From positions 5,809,501 through 5,873,500 of the forward strand of contig NZ_CP109444.1 in NCBI RefSeq assembly GCF_036227225.1: a DNA stretch of 64,000 nt, given 5' to 3'. This stretch comes from Streptomyces sp. NBC_01478. GTDB lineage: Bacteria; Actinomycetota; Actinomycetes; Streptomycetales; Streptomycetaceae. The position numbers and the translations under genes are program-made. The notes below the pieces were generated by a model. It ran no database searches and was not told the DNA's origin. It was given only the letters and a program-made list of their open reading frames with translations. Position 1 is the stretch's first letter, and every line of letters starts with the position of its first letter. Of this stretch, positions 58,043 to 64,000 are shown piece by piece.

Positions 58043-58485
58043 GGCGGTTCGCCGGGCCCGTCGCGGTGCTGACCGGCGCGCTGGTCCTCACCGGCTGCGG
58101 CGGCTCGGACGACACGAAGGCCCAGCTCTCCGTCAGCTCCGCCTACATCCCCCAGCCGGTCTCCGACATGGCGGCGGGCTTCCTGGACATCGCCAACAAG
58201 GGCGGCGCGAAGGACGAGTTGACCTCCGTCACCAGCGACCTCGGCCCGGTCTCCGTGCACGAGACGGTCGGCCAGGCGATGGAGGAGGTCACGTCCCTCG
58301 ATGTGCCCGCACACGGTCAACTCGTGTTCAAGAGCGGGGGCAACCACCTTATGTTCGACAAGCTGAAGCACACGCTGAAGCAGGGCGACAACGTGACCGT
58401 CAAGCTGCACTTTGCCAAGTCCGGCCCGCTCACGGTTGAGATGCCCGTGAAGTCGGCGACGTACAACCCCACGACCGGGCACTGA
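58039..58485 (+). CDS. PCuAC-family copper chaperone lipoprotein (ECuC-like)
   Basis: The 148-residue lipoprotein has a lipobox VLTGC and a PCuAC cupredoxin-like domain. The metal-binding residues fit the family pattern: His in VSVHETVGQAM, Met further on in the same segment, and His and Met in GGNHLMFDKLKH. It would deliver Cu(I) to the Sco protein encoded just upstream. The GTG start at 58039 overlaps the Sco stop, so the two are translated together. It is followed after 16 bp by the CopCD gene. Confidence 0.92.
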   Translation: MRRFAGPVAVLTGALVLTGCGGSDDTKAQLSVSSAYIPQPVSDMAAGFLDIANKGGAKDELTSVTSDLGPVSVHETVGQAMEEVTSLDVPAHGQLVFKSGGNHLMFDKLKHTLKQGDNVTVKLHFAKSGPLTVEMPVKSATYNPTTGH

Positions 58486-58501
58486 GGGAGGGACCCCCAC
58501 C

Positions 58502-60532
58502 TTGAAGACGACCATCACCCCCCGCGTCCGCAACCTGGTGCTGCTGCTCCTGGCCGTCACCGGCATGCTCTTCGCCGGGGCCGGGACGGCGTCCGCGCAC
58601 GCCGCGCTGACCGGCAGCGACCCCAGTTCGGGGGTGGTGGTCGACAAGGCTCCGACGCAGATCTCGCTCACCTTCTCCGAGAAGGTGGCGACGAACGACA
58701 ACTCGCTGCGCGTGCTCAACCCGAAGGGCAAACGCGTCGACGTCGGCAAACCGTCCAACATCAGCGGCACGACGTACGCCATCCAGGTCCGCAGCGGGCT
58801 GCCCGACGGCACGTACACGGTGGCCTGGCAGGTCGTGTCGGCCGACAGCCACCCCGTGGCCGGCGCCTTCACCTTCTCCGTCGGCGCCCCCTCCAGGACC
58901 ACCGTCTCGGTCTCCGACCAGGACGTCGGCGGCGGGCTCGTCGGCGGGCTGTACGGCTTCGGGCGCTACATGTCGTACGCCGGCTTCATCGTCATGGTGG
59001 GCGGCGCCGCCTTCATCCTGGCCTGCTGGCAGCGGGGCGCCGGGGTGCGCGCGCTGCAGCGGCTGGTCGTCTCCGGCTGGGTCTCGCTGACCGCGGCCAC
59101 GCTCTCGCTGCTGCTGGTGCGCGGCTCGTACACGACGACCGGGAAGTTCGGCGACATCTTCAACCTGAACCTCCTCGGCCAGGTGCTCCAAACCAAGACG
59201 GGCGCCGCGCTCGTCTCCCGCCTGCTGCTGCTCGCCGCCGCCGCGCTGTTCATCGCCGTGCTCTTCGGGGCTTACGACAAGCGGGAGGACGAGGAGAAGC
59301 GGGACCTCACCTTCGGGCTCTCCATCGGCGGCGGTGTGGTGGCCGCCGGGCTCGCCGCGAGCTGGGCGCTGGCCGAGCACGCCTCGACCGGGCTGCAGCC
59401 CGGCATCGCGATGCCCGTCGACGTCGTCCACCTGCTGGCCGTGGCGACCTGGCTCGGCGGTCTGTCCGCCCTCCTCGTCGCGCTGTACCGGGCCCCCGCC
59501 GACAACCGGGTCGGACGGAGTGCCGTACAGAACTTCTCGCGCATCGCGTTCGGCAGCGTCATCGCACTCGTCGCGACCGGCATCTACCAGTCCTGGCGCC
59601 AGCTCGGCTCCTGGTCGGCGTTCACCGACACCGGCTACGGACAACTGCTGCTCGTGAAGATCGGCCTCGTGGCGCTGCTCGTCGGCATCGCGTCGATCTC
59701 CCGCCGCTGGACGGGACGGCTCGCGGACACGGCCGAGACGACCGAGACGGTCGTAGAAGAAACGGAAGCCGGGGAGTCCGAGGAACGCGAGCCGGAGAAG
59801 GAGCACGTCACCGCGTCCGCCAAGGCCGCCGACTCCGGTGCCAAGGCGTCCGCCACGGCCACCGTCTCCACAGCCACCGACTCCACGACCGTCGACGCCT
59901 CGGCCGAGGCCGATTCCCACGCGACCGGGTCCGCCGCGACCGGCGACTCCAAGCGCGCCGCCCAACTCGCCCGCCAGCAGGCCGCCGTGGACACCACACG
60001 GCAGAAGCGGCTGCGGGACGCCGACCCGAACCTCTTCGGACTGCGCCGCTCGGTGCTCGCCGAGGCCGCCGTCGCCGTCGTCGTCCTCGCCGTCACCACG
60101 GCCCTGACGGCCACCGAACCGGGCCGCACCGAGGAGGACGCCAAGGCGGCCAAGGCATCCGCTTCCTCGGCCGCGAACACCTCGTCCTCGGGCGCCCTGA
60201 CCCTGGACATGTCCTTCGACACCGGAGGCACGGACGGCAAGGGCGTCATCCGGCTCGACCTCGACCCCGCGCGCGTGGGCGGCAACGAGATGCACGTCTA
60301 TGTACAGCGCCCCAACGGCCGGGCCTTCGACGTGCCCGAGGTGAAGGTCGCCTTCACCCTCGCCGCCAAGAAGATCGGCCCGCTGCCCGTGACGCCCGAC
60401 CGCATCACCACCGGGCACTGGGCCGCGAACGGAATCCAGATCCCCATGGCGGGCGACTGGAAGATCTCGGTGACCGTGCGGACCTCCGACATCGACCAGA
60501 CGACCGTCGACAAGAACGCGCAGATCGGCTGA
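58502..60532 (+). CDS. CopC-CopD fusion copper uptake protein
   Basis: The 676-residue protein starts at a TTG (58502) after GGGAGGGA. A signal peptide cut before HAALTGSDPSS leaves a CopC domain (about 33-130) with the N-terminal His and the SADSHPVAGAF loop His that bind Cu(II). A CopD domain with eight helices (150-420) follows, then a charged Thr/Ala/Ser loop (430-520), another helix and an extracytoplasmic CopC-like or YtkA-like beta domain (about 565-670; GGNEMHVYVQRPNGRAFDVP). This last domain is not part of the usual CopCD. The protein probably moves copper inward across the membrane. Confidence 0.9.
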   Translation: MKTTITPRVRNLVLLLLAVTGMLFAGAGTASAHAALTGSDPSSGVVVDKAPTQISLTFSEKVATNDNSLRVLNPKGKRVDVGKPSNISGTTYAIQVRSGLPDGTYTVAWQVVSADSHPVAGAFTFSVGAPSRTTVSVSDQDVGGGLVGGLYGFGRYMSYAGFIVMVGGAAFILACWQRGAGVRALQRLVVSGWVSLTAATLSLLLVRGSYTTTGKFGDIFNLNLLGQVLQTKTGAALVSRLLLLAAAALFIAVLFGAYDKREDEEKRDLTFGLSIGGGVVAAGLAASWALAEHASTGLQPGIAMPVDVVHLLAVATWLGGLSALLVALYRAPADNRVGRSAVQNFSRIAFGSVIALVATGIYQSWRQLGSWSAFTDTGYGQLLLVKIGLVALLVGIASISRRWTGRLADTAETTETVVEETEAGESEEREPEKEHVTASAKAADSGAKASATATVSTATDSTTVDASAEADSHATGSAATGDSKRAAQLARQQAAVDTTRQKRLRDADPNLFGLRRSVLAEAAVAVVVLAVTTALTATEPGRTEEDAKAAKASASSAANTSSSGALTLDMSFDTGGTDGKGVIRLDLDPARVGGNEMHVYVQRPNGRAFDVPEVKVAFTLAAKKIGPLPVTPDRITTGHWAANGIQIPMAGDWKISVTVRTSDIDQTTVDKNAQIG

Positions 60533-60540
60533 ACCACGCC

Positions 60541-61839
60541 ATGCCTGACCAGTCCATTCCCGAGGCCCCGACCGTAGAGGCACCCCCCGGGGAGGCCGTT
60601 TCCGAAAACGCCTCCCCCAGGGAGGGCGTTTCCCGCCGACAGCTCCTCGGTACGGCCGGTGCCACCGGGCTCGTGCTCGGTGCGGCGGGCGGGGCCGTGG
60701 GGTACGCGTCCGCACCGGCCGGAGCCACACCGCTGACCTCGCTGGGCGCGGACATGGCAATGTTTCACGGGAAACATCAGCCCGGCATCACCGAGGGCCT
60801 CCAGGCGCGCGGCCATCTCGTCGCCTTCGACCTGGCGGCGGGCGCGAGCCGCAAAGAGGCGGCGGCTCTGCTGCGCCGCTGGTCGACGACCGCCGAGCGG
60901 CTGATGGCGGGTGAGGCGGCGGCGCACGACGACACGGAGGTCGCCCGGGACGCGGGGCCCTCGTCGCTGACGATCACCTTCGGCTTCGGCAACAGCTTCT
61001 TCTCCCGTACCGGGCTGGAGAAGCAGCGGCCCGTCTCCCTCGACCCGCTGCCCGACTTCTCCTCCGACCAGCTCGACAAGGCGCGCAGCAACGGCGACCT
61101 GTGGGTGCAGATCGGCGCCAATGACGCGTTGGTCGCCTTCCACGCCCTGCGCACGATCCAGAAGGACGCGGGCAGCGCGGCCAAGGTCCGCTGGCAGATG
61201 AACGGCTTCAACCGGACGCCGGGCGCCACGGCCCACACGATGACCGCCCGCAATCTGATGGGCCAGCTCGACGGCACCCGCAACCCCAAGCCGACCGAGT
61301 CCGACTTCGACAAACGGATCTTCGTGCCGGCGTCGGGATCGACCGACCCGACGTGGATGGCGAACGGCTCCTACGCCGTCGTACGCCGTATCCGCATGCT
61401 CCTCGACGACTGGGAGAAGCTGTCGGTCGGCGCTCAGGAGGATGTCGTGGGGCGCCGCAAGTCCACTGGGGCACCCCTGTCCGGGGGCGGCGAGACGACC
61501 GCGATGGACCTGGAGAAGACCGACGCGAAGGGGGCCCTGGTCGTCCCCATCAACGCGCACGCCCGGATCGCCCGCCCCGACCAGAACGGCGGCGCTGCGA
61601 TGCTCCGGCGCCCCTTCTCGTACCACGACGGCATCGCCGCCGACGGCACCCCGGACGCCGGGCTCCTCTTCGTCTGCTGGCAGGCCGATCCCTTGCGCGG
61701 CTTCGTCACCGTGCAGCGGAAACTCGACCGCGGTGACGCCCTGTCGACGTACATCCGGCATGAGGCGAGCGGTCTGTTCGCGGTGCCGGGCGGGGCGGCG
61801 AAGGGCGAGTACGTGGGGCAGCGGCTGCTGGAGGGGTGA
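60541..61839 (+). CDS. dtpA: Tat-exported DyP-type heme peroxidase (DtpA-like)
   Basis: The 432-residue precursor has a twin-arginine signal (GVSRRQLLGTAGATGLVLGA). The DyP domain shows FHGKHQPGITEGLQARGHLV, the distal GQLDGTRNPKP motif with catalytic Asp, and INAHARIARPDQNGG with the proximal heme His and the distal Arg. It oxidises substrates with peroxide outside the cell. In S. lividans the equivalent DtpA is needed for copper-dependent maturation of GlxA, and its gene lies in the same cluster with CopCD, ECuC and Sco. The start ATG at 60541 is 8 bp after the CopCD stop, so co-expression is likely. Confidence 0.92.
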   Translation: MPDQSIPEAPTVEAPPGEAVSENASPREGVSRRQLLGTAGATGLVLGAAGGAVGYASAPAGATPLTSLGADMAMFHGKHQPGITEGLQARGHLVAFDLAAGASRKEAAALLRRWSTTAERLMAGEAAAHDDTEVARDAGPSSLTITFGFGNSFFSRTGLEKQRPVSLDPLPDFSSDQLDKARSNGDLWVQIGANDALVAFHALRTIQKDAGSAAKVRWQMNGFNRTPGATAHTMTARNLMGQLDGTRNPKPTESDFDKRIFVPASGSTDPTWMANGSYAVVRRIRMLLDDWEKLSVGAQEDVVGRRKSTGAPLSGGGETTAMDLEKTDAKGALVVPINAHARIARPDQNGGAAMLRRPFSYHDGIAADGTPDAGLLFVCWQADPLRGFVTVQRKLDRGDALSTYIRHEASGLFAVPGGAAKGEYVGQRLLEG

Positions 61840-61911
61840 GCCCGTCGCCCTCACGGGTGGCTGGGCAGGGAAGCGTGTACCGGGTTTCGCAAGGCCCATT
61901 AGGGTGAGGTC

Positions 61912-62844
61912 ATGCCAGCCAGCTACGCGTATCTCGGCCCTGAGGGCACCTTCACCGAAGTCGCCCTGCGGACGCTTCCCGAGACGGCCACCCGGGAGCT
62001 GATCCCGTATGTGTCGGTGCAGTCCGCCCTGGACGCGGTGCGCAACGGCGAGGCCGAGGCCGCGTTCGTGCCGATCGAGAACTCCGTCGAGGGCGGCATC
62101 ACCACCACCCTGGACGAGCTGGTCGCGGGCGCGCCGCTGATGATCTACCGCGAGGTGCTGCTGTCGATCACCTTCGCGCTGCTGGTCAGGCCGGGCACGA
62201 AGATCTCCGACATCAAGACGGTCTCCGCGCATCCCGCCGCCCAGCCGCAGGTCCGCAACTGGATGAAGGCGAACCTCCCGGACGCCCTGTGGGAGTCGGC
62301 GGCCTCGAACGCGGACGCCGCCCGGCTGGTCCAGGAGGGCCGCTACGACGCCGCGTTCGCCGGTGAGTTCGCCGCCGCCCGGTACGGTCTCGAGGCCCTG
62401 GAGACCGAGATCCACGACGCGGAGAACGCGCAGACCCGGTTCGTGCTGGTGGGCAGGCCGGCCCGCCCGGCGGCCCCGACCGGCGCGGACAAGACCTCGG
62501 TCGTGATCTGGCAGCGTGACGACCACCCCGGCGGTCTGCGCGACCTGCTCGGCGAGTTCGCCACCCGGGGCATCAACCTCATGCTGCTCCAGTCCCGCCC
62601 GACCGGCGCCGGCATCGGCAACTACTGCTTCTGCATCGACGCCGAGGGGCACATCTCCGACCGCCGGGTGGCCGAGGCCCTCGCGGGGCTCAAGCGGATC
62701 TGTCTGCAGGTGCGCTTCCTCGGTTCGTATCCGCGCGCGGACGTCGGCGTGGACGGGGTGCGGCCGCTCTTCCCGGCGACCTCGGACGAGGACTTCCTGG
62801 CCGCGGCCGACTGGGTCGCGCACTGCCAGGACGGCCGTTTCTGA
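61912..62844 (+). CDS. pheA: Prephenate dehydratase
   Basis: The 310-residue monofunctional enzyme makes phenylpyruvate for phenylalanine synthesis. The dehydratase domain has YAYLGPEGTFTEVALRTLPE, the ENSVEGGITTTLDEL loop, and the catalytic Thr in ENAQTRFVLVG. The C-terminal ACT domain (about 200-285) carries TSVVIWQRDDHPGGLRDLLG and GINLMLLQSRPTGAGIGNYC; the usual ESRP of the phenylalanine feedback site is QSRP here. No leader peptide with Phe codons or attenuator is visible upstream. It is separated by 551 bp from serS, with DnaA boxes in between. Confidence 0.93.
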   Translation: MPASYAYLGPEGTFTEVALRTLPETATRELIPYVSVQSALDAVRNGEAEAAFVPIENSVEGGITTTLDELVAGAPLMIYREVLLSITFALLVRPGTKISDIKTVSAHPAAQPQVRNWMKANLPDALWESAASNADAARLVQEGRYDAAFAGEFAAARYGLEALETEIHDAENAQTRFVLVGRPARPAAPTGADKTSVVIWQRDDHPGGLRDLLGEFATRGINLMLLQSRPTGAGIGNYCFCIDAEGHISDRRVAEALAGLKRICLQVRFLGSYPRADVGVDGVRPLFPATSDEDFLAAADWVAHCQDGRF

Positions 62845-62878
62845 CCGGCGGCACCCCGGTAGTACCTGCGTATCTTCG

Positions 62879-63190
62879 TTATCCACAGAAGTTATCCACA
62901 GGTCCGCTTCTCGACCTGGGGACAAGTCGACAACGAAGCACGATCCAGTCGACAAATCTCCCTACAGGCCGTCCACGCGTCCACCGGCGCGTAGGTCACT
63001 CTTCGTCCACCTGTTTCCTACGGGCAATCCTATGGAGCGACGCATTTCCACCCGAAAGTGGATGGGAGGCACTTTTGGGGCAGGAATTACCCACCGCGCG
63101 AAACGTTCTGGAAATGATCGTTTTCGATGTCCACAGATCTTTCGCACACCCTGTGGATAACTCTTCCGGGATGTGGATTCCTGTGGACAA
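62879..63190. promoter_or_regulatory. DnaA-box cluster between pheA and serS
   Basis: Four exact DnaA boxes lie within 312 bp: TTATCCACA at 62879-62887 and 62892-62900 (tandem, 13 bp apart), its complement at 63152-63160, and the complement of TTGTCCACA at 63182-63190. A near match, ATGTCCACA, is at 63127-63135. The rest of the 551-bp gap (62845-63395) has lower GC than the surroundings and no gene. Confidence 0.8.
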
Positions 63191-63395
63191 CCGCGACCTC
63201 AAGTCCCGTTTCCCACAAGGGATTCGAGTCAACAGGCCGCCGCACGCCTGCCCCGTTCCAGGGAGCGGGACGCTTTTTCGTTGACCCGCGCCGACGCCCG
63301 GGAACACTCCGCGCAATTACCCCATAACTACATGTAAGCCGCAGTTCGGAATACCGAGTCGTGAGCCGGAACCTGTCACCGGTAGCCTGGTCCGC

Positions 63396-64000
63396 GTGAT
63401 TGACCTTCGCCTGCTCCGTGAGGACCCCGACCGTGTGCGCGCGTCCCAGCGCGCCCGTGGAGAGGACGTCGCGCTCGTCGACGCTCTCCTGTCCGCCGAC
63501 GAGCGGCGCAGGTCGTCCGGCGTCCGCTTCGACGAGCTGCGCTCCGAGCAGAAGGCGCTCGGCAAGCTCATCCCCAAGGCCTCCGGCGACGAGAAGGCCG
63601 AGCTGCTCAAGAAGACGGGCCAGCTCGCCGCCGACGTCAAGGCGGCCGACGCCGAGCAGCACGAGGCGGACGAGGAGACCAAGCGCCTCGCGCTCCAGCT
63701 CGGCAACCTCGTGCACCCCGACGTCCCCGTGGGCGGCGAGGAGGACTTCGTCGTCCTGGAGACGCACGGCACGATCCGCGACTTCGGCGCCGAGGGCTTC
63801 GAGCCCAAGGACCACCTGGAGCTCGGCGAGGCGCTCGGCGCGATCGACGTCGAGCGCGGCGCCAAGGTCTCCGGCTCGCGCTTCTACTACCTCACCGGCG
63901 TCGGCGCCCTCCTCGAGCTGGCGCTCGTCAACGCGGCGATCGCGCAGGCCACGGAGGCCGGCTTCATCCCGATGCTGACCCCGGCGCTGGTCCGCCCGCG
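63396..64000 (+). CDS. serS: Seryl-tRNA synthetase, N-terminal part
   Basis: The window ends within the gene; 201 codons are visible from a GTG start at 63396 that gives [20 protein letters not shown]. The long antiparallel coiled-coil arm that grips the tRNA-Ser variable arm is present (about 30-105; [20 protein letters not shown] and following). After it the catalytic domain begins: [40 protein letters not shown] and [19 protein letters not shown], the motif 1 region. The enzyme charges the serine tRNAs, including the two encoded in this window. Confidence 0.95.
   Translation, partial: MIDLRLLREDPDRVRASQRARGEDVALVDALLSADERRRSSGVRFDELRSEQKALGKLIPKASGDEKAELLKKTGQLAADVKAADAEQHEADEETKRLALQLGNLVHPDVPVGGEEDFVVLETHGTIRDFGAEGFEPKDHLELGEALGAIDVERGAKVSGSRFYYLTGVGALLELALVNAAIAQATEAGFIPMLTPALVRP

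Noticed and set aside
60298..62955. An 885-codon open frame antisense to copCD, the DyP gene and pheA
   Set aside because: All three sense genes have intact catalytic motifs; the antisense frame has none.
62845..63395. Chromosomal replication origin
   Set aside because: Four boxes are far fewer than at a streptomycete oriC, and dnaA and dnaN are not beside it.

Overview
The window is chromosomal DNA from a Streptomyces (or very close streptomycete). It has very high GC with strong third-position GC bias, GGAGG-type ribosome binding sites, frequent GTG starts, a Streptomyces subtilisin inhibitor, a SpdB2/RepSA/KorSA-type integrative element and a streptomycete order of core genes (HtrA, GDPD, aminopeptidase P, CopCD/DyP, pheA, serS). 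The run from about 36.2 kb to the right end reads as conserved core chromosome. No species is assigned.

Layout. 0-3.4 kb: small accessory genes (MarR, GtrA-like, SMI1/KNR4, NTF2-like) with three gene remnants, including the fused stumps of a divergent AraC/NmrA pair. 3.4-4.9 kb: small CarD-like protein, tRNA-Arg(ACG), tRNA-Ser(GCT), SSI protease inhibitor. 5.0-9.5 kb: a 1488-residue PAS/kinase-like/receiver scaffold with degenerate catalytic sites. 9.5-13.9 kb: TetR/MFS divergent pair with two visible operators, an acyl-CoA ligase behind an 18-bp palindrome, and a SigE-family sigma factor. 14.0-15.7 kb: a lone TnpB-type element with an RNA-like structured 3' end. 15.9-20.7 kb: a five-gene translationally coupled operon matching the mycobacterial igr layout (two acyl-CoA dehydrogenases, ChsH1/ChsH2-like hydratase, Ltp2-like aldolase). 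21.0-22.8 kb: small secreted protein, primase-polymerase-domain protein, micro membrane protein.

22.84-36.13 kb: a 13.3-kb actinomycete integrative and conjugative element (AICE) inserted in tRNA-Ser(TGA), bounded by perfect 59-bp att repeats. Its genes run almost entirely leftward: korSA-like GntR regulator, pra-like regulator, FtsK-type Tra, Spd proteins and zinc-ribbon micro-proteins, an orphan cytosine methyltransferase, RepSA, Xis and Int. Three RCTTG-N6-CAAGY operators flank the regulator and the pra promoter. Cargo is a PPOX/F420-type flavin protein, a NERD nuclease-like protein, an intact IS481-family insertion with a 15-bp target duplication, a large perfect-arm hairpin and a small S1-like protein.

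36.2-64 kb: GNAT, sigma factor with its membrane partner, HtrA protease, GDPD, two RsbW-like ATPases, SEC-C protein, a primase-polymerase-domain protein, a SpoIIE-type phosphatase, aminopeptidase P, MocR regulator, an MFS exporter behind a (GGCTG)n microsatellite, a CitG-like protein next to a degenerate minisatellite, a Tat-exported intradiol dioxygenase, then a six-gene copper supply cluster (membrane protein, YcnI, Sco, PCuAC, CopCD, DyP peroxidase), pheA and the start of serS. Two groups of DnaA boxes sit in intergenic DNA, one of at least four boxes between pheA and serS.
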